From the NCBI GenBank assembly GCA_015057205.1, contig SVEW01000104.1:1-7251 (forward strand): a DNA stretch of 7,251 bases, read 5' to 3'. This document shows, in pieces, positions 1 to 6,616 of this stretch. Numbering within the stretch: the first letter of the stretch is position 1; every line of letters starts with the position of its first letter. The position numbers were made by a program, and so were the translations under genes. This stretch comes from Lachnospiraceae bacterium (GTDB taxonomy: Bacteria; Bacillota; Clostridia; Lachnospirales; Lachnospiraceae). Under the pieces are notes generated by a model. The model saw only the letters and a program-made list of their open reading frames with translations, ran no database searches and was not told the DNA's origin.

Positions 1-412
1 CATCATCGTCCACCACACACACATGCGGAAGCGTATCCAGTTCATCGAGTAACCCCGCCAAACGATTGGCCCCGGACTCATTCACCTCAACCTGTGACTG
101 AACCGTAATTCGCTGGCCTTCAAAATGCTTCATCACCAACTCTTGCTGGTCAATAGCCATTACCAACACAATTGGTAAAAAGAAAAATTCCGGCTGATTC
201 AATTCTTCGCCAATCTTCTCTAACTGCGAATTATCCGTCCACGAATATACATAAACAAAAACATCCGGTCTGGCCTTTAACAATTCATCACGCAACTCCT
301 CAACCGTTGTTGCGTATCGTGGATTGCATACAACACTAAAGGGCAGTCGGGACTGTTCGATTCGGGTGGTATCTGAGTCGAAAAATAATACATCGTGTCT
401 GCATTTGCTCAT
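1..412 (-). CDS. Tandem-receiver signalling protein, N-terminal part (runs off left edge)
   Basis: The reading frame opens at ATG 412..410 behind a strong GGAGGAGG ribosome binding site and stays open for 137 codons to the window edge, so the C-terminus is missing. Residues 7-125 follow the alternating strand/helix order of a response-regulator receiver: DVLFFDSD (strand 1), FSVVCNP (strand 2), PDVFVYVYS (strand 3), FFFLPIVLVMA (strand 4), ITVQSQV (strand 5). The expected phosphoacceptor Asp at the end of strand 3 is replaced (VYVYS, about residue 55). The usual Thr/Ser after strand 4 is Met, so this would be a degenerate receiver. At residues 130-137 the sequence reads HVCVVDDD, the typical first strand and acidic pair of a second, probably functional receiver, cut by the edge. 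The output domain cannot be seen. The gene starts 32 nt after the secreted protease with no terminator between, so the two are probably co-transcribed. No signal peptide is present and the product is presumably cytoplasmic. The gene call is firm; the receiver assignment is inferred from pattern only. Confidence 0.75.
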   Translation of the reverse strand, partial: MSKCRHDVLFFDSDTTRIEQSRLPFSVVCNPRYATTVEELRDELLKARPDVFVYVYSWTDNSQLEKIGEELNQPEFFFLPIVLVMAIDQQELVMKHFEGQRITVQSQVEVNESGANRLAGLLDELDTLPHVCVVDDD

Positions 413-444
413 GTTGGCCTCCTCCATTATTCAAAGCCATATGC

Positions 445-2082
445 TCAGGATATTTTTACCTTCTTATACGTTGAAAACGCACTCTGCAAATCACCTGCTT
501 CTGCTTTGATTTTATAGTAATAGGTTCCGCCACGCTTAACGCTACGGTCCTTATACGTCTTAACATTGCCTACAGTTGCAATCAGTACATATTTTCCGGC
601 ATTGGTTCTCCGATAAATCCGGTAGCCGGTAGCATCCTTAACCTTATTCCAACGTAACGCTACCACGCCATTTTTCTGACTCACAGATAGATTCTCCGGT
701 GTTTCTAAATCAAAGGATTCCGTAATCGCCTTGATGCGAAGACTTCTTTCTTCCTTTCCCTCACCGTTTAAATCATTCCATCCCTTCTCAGGACTCAGCT
801 TGCAAAAACTCTCACCCGGATTGGCCGAAATGTCAAATGCCATATTAACCGTCGTATAAGTTACGTCCCTATCAATTCCTATGGATCCCTTCTGTGGATA
901 CAAAACGCATACCGAGAACTGTTGCCCTTGCACCACCCTCACCGGTTCCTCAAGCGTTACTGTTACATAACCGGCCTTCGAAATAGTGACTTCCTTCGTC
1001 ATTGCAAGCACTCCACTCTCCGGTTTACCGTCTTCTACTCCGGTAAAAATTTGAATCACGGCCTGTGCATTATTACTCATATTGCGCACACGAACAGCGG
1101 TAATCTTCTCCGTTTTACGGGCTGTAAAAATATTCGCAGCTCCCAACACGCTCAAACTGTCGATAGAGCCGCCGCCATCGTATTGATATATGTTCTGCGC
1201 TCCCTCTGCCTCTTCGACCTCAAACGCATAGCAGGTTACACTGCTATCATTTGCGATTGCGTCCTCATAAGACAACCAATAATAACCATCATCTCCCCAG
1301 GATGTACCATAACTATTCTTACACAGCCAGGCGCCATCTTCCTCCGGTTTATCCTTGCCAAAATTCTCCCGGCTGTAATGATCATCCCAGCCAACTACAC
1401 ATACTTCATGGTCTTCCTTGATTTCTTTCTTATCCTTCTTCGCCTCTGCAATAGCCTTCGAACTAATATACCCCGAAAAGCCGTCTCCGAGCTCCGCCGA
1501 ATTGTTTTCCATATGTACTGCCATCGTTACGCCACCATATTCCATAATGGCGTTCTTAATGCCCGCATGGTCATTTCCGGCATAAGCATAAATGCCTGTC
1601 ACCTCATAATCACGACTTCCAAAAGCCACATCATCCGCTACGCCCTGCGTAATCATAGTATACGGAGCACGCTCCTCCATTACCGGACCGATTCCGCGAA
1701 CCAATAAATTCATGGTAAAAACATTGTTGCCACCATAAGCATACCAAGGCTTCTCGTTCTGGTTGTAAACAACCCGATCCCCTTCCAACCCCGGCAGTGG
1801 ATTCTGGGAATTGGTAAAAATGCTGTATCCAAGCTGAGATTCTGACAAGTCCTGTACCCCGCCTCCGTTGATAAGAATATTTTGTTCCATGCACGCCACC
1901 GCACTAAATGCCCAACATGCATTGTAAGGAGACTGACTCTTTACCGGCGTTACCATCCCCAAATCCCGCCAGTTAAAGCTCTCCGGGCAACCGGATGTTT
2001 CTGCTTTGGCAGGCATCGTCACACCTGTTAGCAAAAGTGCCGCCATCAGCAATCCGGCCAATACTTTTCTTCTACTTCTCAA
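445..2082 (-). CDS. Secreted C1A (papain-family) cysteine protease with lectin-like and fibronectin-III domains
   Basis: This is a 545-aa secreted cysteine endopeptidase. Residues 1-27 are a signal peptide (RSRRK, hydrophobic core, AKA cleavage site). The papain-type catalytic domain spans about 35-290. Its residues are visible in order: oxyanion Gln50 (PVKSQ), nucleophile Cys56 (NACWAFS), His225 (EDHEVCVVGWDD) and Asn256 (CKNSYGTSWGDDGYYWLSY). About 295-455 resembles the beta-rich lectin-like domain common in clostridial C1 proteases. About 460-545 is a fibronectin type III domain (TPENLSV, ALRWNKV, ATGYRIYRR, YYYKIKA). No I29-type inhibitory propeptide is present, because the mature domain begins within ten residues of the cleavage site. 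No LPXTG anchor or C-terminal membrane helix is seen, so the product is likely released or held through its accessory domains. The start is TTG (2082..2080), supported by AGGAGAG five bases upstream. A SigA promoter lies at 2131-2159. The substrate is unknown. The downstream receiver gene is probably in the same operon. Confidence 0.93.
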   Translation of the reverse strand: MRSRRKVLAGLLMAALLLTGVTMPAKAETSGCPESFNWRDLGMVTPVKSQSPYNACWAFSAVACMEQNILINGGGVQDLSESQLGYSIFTNSQNPLPGLEGDRVVYNQNEKPWYAYGGNNVFTMNLLVRGIGPVMEERAPYTMITQGVADDVAFGSRDYEVTGIYAYAGNDHAGIKNAIMEYGGVTMAVHMENNSAELGDGFSGYISSKAIAEAKKDKKEIKEDHEVCVVGWDDHYSRENFGKDKPEEDGAWLCKNSYGTSWGDDGYYWLSYEDAIANDSSVTCYAFEVEEAEGAQNIYQYDGGGSIDSLSVLGAANIFTARKTEKITAVRVRNMSNNAQAVIQIFTGVEDGKPESGVLAMTKEVTISKAGYVTVTLEEPVRVVQGQQFSVCVLYPQKGSIGIDRDVTYTTVNMAFDISANPGESFCKLSPEKGWNDLNGEGKEERSLRIKAITESFDLETPENLSVSQKNGVVALRWNKVKDATGYRIYRRTNAGKYVLIATVGNVKTYKDRSVKRGGTYYYKIKAEAGDLQSAFSTYKKVKIS

Positions 2083-2130
2083 TATTACTCTCCTATTCTA
2101 TGTTAAAAATGCGTATAAAAATCCAACTAT

Positions 2131-2159
2131 ATTTTATCATCTAATTATGTCCGTTTCAA
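2131..2159 (-). promoter_or_regulatory. SigA-type promoter of the secreted protease
   Basis: On the minus strand TTGAAA (2159..2154) is followed after 17 bases by TAAAAT (2136..2131). This is close to the housekeeping consensus with ideal spacing. It lies about 50 bases upstream of the protease start and just after the terminator of the coat operon, so the protease and the receiver gene behind it would form a separate transcription unit. Confidence 0.75.
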
Positions 2160-2179
2160 GAAATATAAGTAGCTTTCAC

Positions 2180-2209
2180 AAAAAAGAAGAGAGTTTCCTC
2201 TCCTCTTTT
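2180..2209 (-). terminator. Rho-independent terminator of the coat-protein operon
   Basis: Seven bases after the second coat-gene stop, the minus strand forms a 12-bp stem (2198-2209 with 2182-2193, one G-U pair) closed by a GAAA tetraloop. A run of six T residues follows. It separates the coat operon from the protease promoter. Confidence 0.88.
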
Positions 2210-2215
2210 CGCTTT

Positions 2216-2479
2216 CTATTTTGCACAGCAGGCAAATTTCTGTTTTGTTTCCTCAATCTTCTGCATTTGCGCTGCAGGGGTCGGATAATACCCTTTTTTG
2301 TGCATGGTCTCAAACACCTCTTCCTGAATTGCATGTTCCTGCTCTAAACATTTACGAAATGCATCGCGCACATTACTGTGGTCACATTCATTCATGAACG
2401 TATTATAATGATTCGTCGCACCTTTCTGTGCAGAAAGTGCATCCTGAAAAATCTCTTTTTCCGTATAAATCTGCTTCAT
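2216..2479 (-). CDS. CotF-family spore coat protein
   Basis: This 87-aa protein matches the Coat F family: a helix with QDALSAQKGATNHYNTFMNEC, then VRDAFRKCLEQEHAIQEEVFETMHKKGYYP, the hallmark being E-H-x-I-Q-x-E-V-F-x-x-M-x-x-K-G-Y/W-Y-P at about 47-65. The family forms ferritin-like helical bundles and is found in or on the spore coat. It is deposited by the mother cell. The start ATG (2479..2477) follows a GGAGGG site that overlaps the stop codon of the preceding gene, leaving 8 nt between the two, so translation is probably coupled. The C-terminus is short and basic with a Cys-Cys pair (FACCAK). With Cys32 and Cys44 this gives four cysteines that could allow disulfide cross-linking in the coat; that last point is inference. 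Length is normal for the short clostridial members. Confidence 0.85.
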   Translation of the reverse strand: MKQIYTEKEIFQDALSAQKGATNHYNTFMNECDHSNVRDAFRKCLEQEHAIQEEVFETMHKKGYYPTPAAQMQKIEETKQKFACCAK

Positions 2480-2487
2480 AATCCCTC

Positions 2488-2673
2488 CTAATTTAACAAA
2501 GAATAGATGCTGTTCAAATGTCCCTGATGTTTACTTGCAATGTGCTCCATTTGCTTTTTCACACTTGCATCTTCTGCAAGTTCTGCTAAAAGCTCGAATT
2601 TCTTCACGTGCAATGCCTCTTCCGTAAGCACCTGATTAATTACATCCAACTCTTTTTCCGTTAATTCCGGCAT
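2488..2673 (-). CDS. Small spore coat-associated protein, helical-hairpin partner of CotF
   Basis: This 61-aa protein begins MPELTEKELDVINQVL and continues through EEALHVKKFELLAELAEDASVKKQMEHIASKHQGHLNSIYSLLN. Clostridia commonly place a small protein of this pattern (ELTEKEL, LVKKF, IASKHQGHL) directly upstream of a CotF-like gene. It is predicted to be two amphipathic helices, like half a ferritin-type bundle. ATG at 2673..2671 is the likely start because AAAGGAG lies seven bases upstream. A TTG in frame at 2691 would place that ribosome binding site inside the coding region and has none of its own. The gene is first in a two-gene operon with the CotF protein. Expression during sporulation is inferred from the family and from the candidate promoter at 2712-2739. 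Confidence 0.8.
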   Translation of the reverse strand: MPELTEKELDVINQVLTEEALHVKKFELLAELAEDASVKKQMEHIASKHQGHLNSIYSLLN

Positions 2674-2711
2674 ATCATAGCTCCTTTCCAATGCTCAAAT
2701 GTTTTCAATCG

Positions 2712-2739
2712 CTAGTATGCCCGAAAGCTTTTTTTCTAT
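2712..2739 (-). promoter_or_regulatory. Possible SigE-like mother-cell promoter of the coat operon
   Basis: On the minus strand ATA (2739..2737) is followed after 17 bases by CATACTAG (2719..2712). The sporulation SigE pattern is ATA, 16-18 bases, CATACAnT; the first five -10 bases match and two of the last three differ. Position is right: the predicted start of transcription is about 20 bases before the ribosome binding site and after the upstream terminator. No good SigA promoter is seen here. Tentative. Confidence 0.4.
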
Positions 2740-2766
2740 ACAGCGCTGATAGAATTTGCTACCTAC

Positions 2767-2805
2767 AAAAAAATTCCTTTCCCGCTTACCTGCGAAAAAG
2801 GAATT
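2767..2805 (-). terminator. Strong rho-independent terminator after the SdpI-family gene
   Basis: Twelve bases after the SdpI-like stop codon the minus strand has a 14-bp stem (2792-2805 with 2772-2785, two G-U pairs). The 6-base loop is AGGTAA, and a run of seven T residues follows. It isolates the coat operon from upstream transcription. Confidence 0.9.
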
Positions 2806-2817
2806 CATTCCAAACAA

Positions 2818-3183
2818 TTATATTAAATTTCGCCCAAACCGATGGGATAGAGCTCGTTCCGTCAATGGAACACCGAATAAAAGAAGGACTGTCTCACACA
2901 TTAGCCAAATGCCACATGCCGTTTCATAGGATGCAATTGGCAGTCGAAAAAACGCAATACTGAGCCCAATCGTAATCAGAAGGGACCATTTCCCTGCCCA
3001 CATATAAAATTTCCCGCATACCTGATGCGCAAATCTGGTAGTTGTGTCATTCTTCATGGAACGTTCTGTACGATAATAAATTCTGCATCGCTTGCTTTGC
3101 GGACGCACACGCACAAAACATTGTCCCATGGCACGCATCATGATGGGAAGAACCAACAATATTGTCGTTATTAAAAACCACAT
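2818..3183 (-). CDS. SdpI/YfhL-family membrane protein
   Basis: This 121-aa integral membrane protein has three predicted membrane segments, about residues 2-20, 60-80 and 87-107. Between the first and second lies the SdpI-type signature Y-R-T-x-R-S-M-K-N (residues 37-45) followed by a helix with FAH and a Gly-rich start of the next segment (GKFYMWAGKWSLL). In Bacillus, SdpI confers immunity to the toxin SdpC and acts as a signal receptor in the membrane. Many family members in other Firmicutes have no known toxin partner, and none is visible here. The start ATG (3183..3181) has an AGGTGA site upstream. It forms its own transcription unit, with a weak AT-rich promoter region upstream and a strong terminator behind it. 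Function beyond the family name is not established. Confidence 0.7.
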   Translation of the reverse strand: MWFLITTILLVLPIMMRAMGQCFVRVRPQSKRCRIYYRTERSMKNDTTTRFAHQVCGKFYMWAGKWSLLITIGLSIAFFRLPIASYETACGIWLMCETVLLLFGVPLTERALSHRFGRNLI

Positions 3184-3199
3184 ACGACTTCACCTACAT

Positions 3200-3240
3200 T
3201 TCTATGAATCACTATATATAGTATACCGCACTTTCAGCAA
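3200..3240 (-). promoter_or_regulatory. Candidate promoter region of the SdpI-family gene
   Basis: The minus strand contains TTGCTG (3240..3235) followed after 16 bases by TATATA, and an overlapping TATACT closer in. The AT core includes a perfect 12-bp palindrome ACTATATATAGT. Several -35/-10 pairings are possible, none ideal, so the exact promoter is uncertain. Confidence 0.35.
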
Positions 3241-3304
3241 AAATCATAGTGTTTTTTTACATTTTTCGACATATTTTGTGGCTCTTCCCTAATTATTTGG
3301 GTAG

Positions 3305-3345
3305 TTATCCACAATCCCTAGTTTTTCGTTTGTCTGTTTTCCACA
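3305..3345 (+). promoter_or_regulatory. Pair of DnaA-box-like 9-mers
   Basis: TTATCCACA (3305-3313), the consensus DnaA box, and TTTTCCACA (3337-3345), one base different, occur in the same orientation 32 bp apart. They lie in the 179-bp non-coding gap between the MATE stop and the SdpI-family start. No AT-rich unwinding region or dnaA/dnaN gene is nearby, so this is not proposed as the chromosome origin. Confidence 0.35.
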
Positions 3346-3362
3346 ATTTTACTCTACTACAT

Positions 3363-4703
3363 CTAGTCCAATTGTTTACGGAGCACAAAGTAACTTGGTA
3401 CAAGCACCAGCATGGCACCCATCCAGGCAATCACCTCCGCATAATATATCCCCGCTTCACCCACCAGTAAGGGTGACAAAAGCGCCACTCCGATTCGCAT
3501 AAAACATTCCGAAATGCCCGATGCCATAGGCAATACTGTATTGCCCATTCCCTGAATAGTGGAACGAATTACATGTAGCTCATACAATATTGGCAGACAC
3601 AATGCCATAATACGGATATAGCGATAGCCAACATCTGTTGCTTCTTTGATTTCCGCAGGTGTGCCCGACATAAACATTCCTACAATCTGTCGACCAAAAA
3701 TCAGGATTACCGCCATAATTACAAGCGAAGTCAGCGCCGCTATTTTGCTGGCACTTCGCACGCCCTTCCGAATGCGCTTTCCTTGTCTGGCTCCCAGATT
3801 CTGCCCCGTGTATGTGACCATGGAAAAACCATAGGACGTTGCTGCAATTTCCAATAATCCGTATAATTTATTCACCGCTGTAAATCCACCGATACAGGCC
3901 ACACTAAACTGGTTCACAACAGACTGTACCACCATACCGCCAACGGCTATGATAGCGTTTTGCAATGCCATGGGAAGTCCCAGATACAGCAAGTGCAAAC
4001 TCAAGCGAGGATTCAACCGGAAATCGCTTTTTCGCAAATGTAAAATCGGTAATTTGTGCATATAATACAAGCAATATACACTCGAAACCAACTGTCCGCA
4101 AATGGTTCCCAAAGCCGCTCCCGCAATGCCCCAGTGAAATACCATAACAAAAAGCAAATCAAGTCCAATATTGGTAAACGATGCCACTACCATAGCCCGC
4201 AAGGGCGTTTTGCTATCCCCAAGGGCGCGCAAAATACTGGCAAACAGATTATAGAGCATAATAATCGGAGTTCCGATATAAATCATGCGCAAATATAAAA
4301 TAGCGTCGCCCCAGATTCGTTCTTTTGTCTTTAGCAAATGCAAGCCCGGTGCAGCCAAAAGCTCACCCAAAATGGTCATTCCTATGGAAAAAACAATAGC
4401 AATCACCACGGAGTTTCCAATCGTTTTGCGTAACGCTTCTTCATCCCGTGCCCCAAAATCATAAGCCATTTTGATTGCAAATCCCTGAGCAAATCCCTGC
4501 ATAATTCCAAGCATCATCCAAGACAACCAGTCATCGGCTCCCAGCGCTGCTAATGCATTAACGCCCAGATAACGACCCACTACCAGTGTATCCACGATGG
4601 TATACAGTTGTTGAAACACGTTCCCCGCCATCAATGGTAGTGCAAAAGATACAATCAATTTACCCGGACTCCCCTGCGTCATGTCCTTCACACGATTATT
4701 CAT
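3363..4703 (-). CDS. MATE-family multidrug/cation antiporter
   Basis: This is a 446-aa transporter with about twelve hydrophobic segments in two pseudo-symmetric halves (about 16-210 and 235-440), the normal MATE length. It begins MNNRVKDMTQGSPGKLI, typical of the DinF/MepA-like branch. Other family marks are FQQLYTIVDTLVVGRYLG in the first membrane helix, with the conserved Asp38, then SILRALGDSKTPL (156-168), and GQNLGARQGKR at the start of the second half. MATE proteins export cationic drugs or metabolites in exchange for protons or sodium; the substrate cannot be read from the sequence. The start ATG lies only 11 nt after the phosphatase stop and has only a weak ribosome binding site, suggesting translational coupling. 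No clear terminator is seen behind the gene. Confidence 0.92.
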   Translation of the reverse strand: MNNRVKDMTQGSPGKLIVSFALPLMAGNVFQQLYTIVDTLVVGRYLGVNALAALGADDWLSWMMLGIMQGFAQGFAIKMAYDFGARDEEALRKTIGNSVVIAIVFSIGMTILGELLAAPGLHLLKTKERIWGDAILYLRMIYIGTPIIMLYNLFASILRALGDSKTPLRAMVVASFTNIGLDLLFVMVFHWGIAGAALGTICGQLVSSVYCLYYMHKLPILHLRKSDFRLNPRLSLHLLYLGLPMALQNAIIAVGGMVVQSVVNQFSVACIGGFTAVNKLYGLLEIAATSYGFSMVTYTGQNLGARQGKRIRKGVRSASKIAALTSLVIMAVILIFGRQIVGMFMSGTPAEIKEATDVGYRYIRIMALCLPILYELHVIRSTIQGMGNTVLPMASGISECFMRIGVALLSPLLVGEAGIYYAEVIAWMGAMLVLVPSYFVLRKQLD

Positions 4704-4714
4704 TTTGTTATAAC

Positions 4715-5179
4715 CTAAATCCTTCCTTCACCTTCCAGTCTCCCCAAAAAAGCCGTAAGGCCCTCTTTTATATCTCGCCAGGTTGCCTCAAAATCCCCTG
4801 TATACCAAGGGTCCGCAACGTCATCGCTTTTGCCCGCAAAGGTCAGCATCTTATAGATTTTTCCCTCCGGATCTCCTCCAGCGATGCGGCTCATATTTCT
4901 TATATTAGCACTATCCATGCCAATAAGATAGTCATATTTTTTATAATCTTCTTTTGTCATCTGTCTCGCCCGGTGTGGCACCACTGGTACCCCTTCCTCC
5001 TTAAGCTTCGCCACGGTTCCGTGATGGGGCGGGTTTCCTATCTCCTCCCGGCTCGTGGCCGCTGAGTCGATTTCAAATTGTTCTTGTATGCCACGCTGTC
5101 GCACCATGTAGGTAAACAGGCTTTCCGCCATGGTGGAACGGCAGATGTTGCCGTGGCAGATGAATAGTATTTTTATCAT
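4715..5179 (-). CDS. Low-molecular-weight protein tyrosine phosphatase
   Basis: This is a 154-aa cytoplasmic phosphatase of normal family length. The P-loop CHGNICRS puts the nucleophile at Cys8 and the phosphate-binding Arg at Arg14. The general-acid loop is DPWYTGDF with Asp123. The fifth P-loop residue is Ile, as in tyrosine-specific enzymes. YwlE-type arginine phosphatases have Thr there, so phosphotyrosine is the more likely substrate. SAATSREEIGNPPHHGTVAKLKEEGV and PHRARQMTKEDYKKYDYLIGMD are standard internal motifs. The start ATG follows GAGGA about ten bases upstream. The gene is first in an apparent operon with the MATE transporter. No tyrosine kinase gene is in view. Its 5' flank is the end of the mobile element, and no convincing promoter is visible between the integrase stop and this gene. 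Confidence 0.94.
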   Translation of the reverse strand: MIKILFICHGNICRSTMAESLFTYMVRQRGIQEQFEIDSAATSREEIGNPPHHGTVAKLKEEGVPVVPHRARQMTKEDYKKYDYLIGMDSANIRNMSRIAGGDPEGKIYKMLTFAGKSDDVADPWYTGDFEATWRDIKEGLTAFLGRLEGEGRI

Positions 5180-5256
5180 AGTCTAAAATTCCTCGTAAAT
5201 CCCGTATTTTCGGGCTTTTCTTTGATTTTGTTGCAGAGCTTGAATCTCATTTACAT

Positions 5257-5296
5257 GGCATATTTTGGCATATTTTGGCATATTTTTGCGTATTTT
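5257..5296 (+). repeat. Four tandem 10-bp repeats, helically phased
   Basis: Three exact copies of GGCATATTTT (5257-5266, 5267-5276, 5277-5286) are followed by a variant TGCGTATTTT (5287-5296). One copy per helical turn places all units on one face of the DNA. A related stretch, GCATATTTTGCAGG, occurs again at 6678-6691 between xis and int. The position just outside the integrase gene suggests integrase or excisionase arm-type binding sites, or a bent-DNA element. Confidence 0.8.
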
Positions 5297-5307
5297 TGCA
5301 GGCAAAA

Positions 5308-5344
5308 GGTATAAAAATCGGTATAAAATACCCCAGTTTATACC
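5308..5344 (+). repeat. GGTATAAA repeat cluster (two direct, one inverted)
   Basis: GGTATAAAAATC (5308-5319) and GGTATAAAATAC (5320-5331) are adjacent 12-bp direct repeats, and TTTATACC (5337-5344) is the same motif inverted. Together with the neighbouring 10-bp repeats they fill most of the gap between integrase and phosphatase. They are likely protein-binding sites of the attachment arm. Confidence 0.7.
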
Positions 5345-5383
5345 TCAGTATTTATGCGGGTTTGAGGCGATTTTCGTCTTTTT

Positions 5384-6586
5384 TTACATCACTTTTTGCA
5401 GTCGCAAAACCTCTTCTTTTGCCTCTTCTAAACCAAAGTGGGTATAAGTATTTAGCGTAACGCCTATGTCACTGTGCCCCATTAGATACTGCAAAGTCTT
5501 TGGGTTCATTCCGGACCGAGCCATATTCGAACAATAGGTGTGCCTACAAACATGCGGTGTAACATTGGGCATCTGAACCTTATAGATACTGTTATATTTC
5601 TGCACAATATGTTTGAAATAATGTTCCCAATGAAGGGAGTACATGATGCTTCCGTCTTTATCAAAATATAGGAATCCACTGTAGCCATCTACCATCGGTT
5701 CCGCCTTTGGTGGCTTGCGATTTTTCAAAATCTTACGGAAACATTCTTCTACATCCTCGGTAATGGGAATCACTCTGGTTCCGCTTGTTGTCTTCGTTTG
5801 CTGAATATAATATCCATGACCTCCACGTTTAAGAAGCTGGTGATCGATGTTTACGGTATGATTCTCAAAATCAATATCAGATATCGTCAATCCACAGAAC
5901 TCCGAAATACGCATCCCGGTCTTAAAGAGAATATATATCCCCTCATAGTATTTGGAAAAGTGCTTATCCTCTTTCACAAACTTAAGGAATTTACGTTCTT
6001 CATCTCGGGTGATTGCTTCTCTTCTTACGGAATCATTTACAATTACCTCCACCAGTTGAAATCCGAATGGATTCTTACGAATCAAATCGTCATCGACCGC
6101 CATCTGAAACGCAGGCCTTACCACGCCTCGAATCGTGTGGATACTACTGTATCCCCGGCCACCTTCCTGCTGTAGTTTTATTAGCCATATTTTTGCATCT
6201 GAAATGCGAACCATATCAATTCGCTTTGAACCAAATGGATCCTTTCTCAAAAGATTTAAAACGGTATTATAGCCGGCCTTTGTAGTTGGTCTGACGCCAA
6301 TCTTCGTGGCAACGTATTTTTCTACCAAATCTAAAACAGTCAGGTAACCCCCATTAGAAACAATACGATCAAACATATCCGCCTGAATCTGTCTCTCTAT
6401 GTCGCGAAGGGCTGGTCCATTTTTCTTACCTGCCGGAGTTTTATCATTATGATCCAGTCTCCAACTATAAATTGCTTTTTCTTTACCGAACGAATCCAAA
6501 TATTTAAAGCGATATCTTCCGTCGCTCATCTGCATCTCGCCATTATGCAAAATTCTTCCTCTGCTATCTCTCCTTTTTTCACTCAT
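5384..6586 (-). CDS. int: Tn916-type tyrosine integrase
   Basis: This is a 400-aa site-specific recombinase that would integrate and excise the element. The N-terminus MSEKRRDSRGRIL, with DGRYRFKYLDSFGKEKAIYSW at about 22-42, is nearly the same as the arm-DNA-binding domain of Tn916 Int. A SAM-like core-binding domain follows (about 81-170), then the catalytic domain. Catalytic residues are Arg226 (KTGMRISEF), Lys265 (QQTKTTSGTR), His345 and Arg348 (TPHVCRHT), His371 (LMGHSD) and nucleophile Tyr381 (LNTYTHF). All are present, so the enzyme looks intact. ATG at 6586..6584 is chosen because AAGGAGA lies seven bases upstream and it matches the Tn916 start. The frame stays open 28 codons further, but that part overlaps the promoter region. 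The gene likely has its own promoter (6642-6670), in addition to possible read-through from xis. No terminator is seen after it. Confidence 0.96.
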   Translation of the reverse strand: MSEKRRDSRGRILHNGEMQMSDGRYRFKYLDSFGKEKAIYSWRLDHNDKTPAGKKNGPALRDIERQIQADMFDRIVSNGGYLTVLDLVEKYVATKIGVRPTTKAGYNTVLNLLRKDPFGSKRIDMVRISDAKIWLIKLQQEGGRGYSSIHTIRGVVRPAFQMAVDDDLIRKNPFGFQLVEVIVNDSVRREAITRDEERKFLKFVKEDKHFSKYYEGIYILFKTGMRISEFCGLTISDIDFENHTVNIDHQLLKRGGHGYYIQQTKTTSGTRVIPITEDVEECFRKILKNRKPPKAEPMVDGYSGFLYFDKDGSIMYSLHWEHYFKHIVQKYNSIYKVQMPNVTPHVCRHTYCSNMARSGMNPKTLQYLMGHSDIGVTLNTYTHFGLEEAKEEVLRLQKVM

Positions 6587-6616
6587 AATTTGGTCTCCTT
6601 TGCTAATCCTTATCAA

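Noticed and set aside
922..1707. Long plus-strand open frame opposite the secreted protease
   Set aside because: It lies entirely antisense to a clearly real gene, has no ribosome binding site and shows no recognisable domain.
2674..2691. TTG start for the first coat gene at 2691
   Set aside because: The AAAGGAG ribosome binding site would lie inside the coding region, while ATG 2673 is ideally placed behind it.
5200..5217. Terminator-like hairpin CCCG/CGGG before the phosphatase
   Set aside because: The stem is only four base pairs with no clean T-run, which is too weak to call.
5230..5250. tRNA T-arm remnant as integration target
   Set aside because: The minus strand contains AGATTCAAGCTCT, which recalls a T-loop, but the stem has only three pairs, and no acceptor or anticodon arm can be found.
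5257..5296. CRISPR-like array
   Set aside because: The units are 10 bp and directly abutting without spacers, and no cas genes are present.
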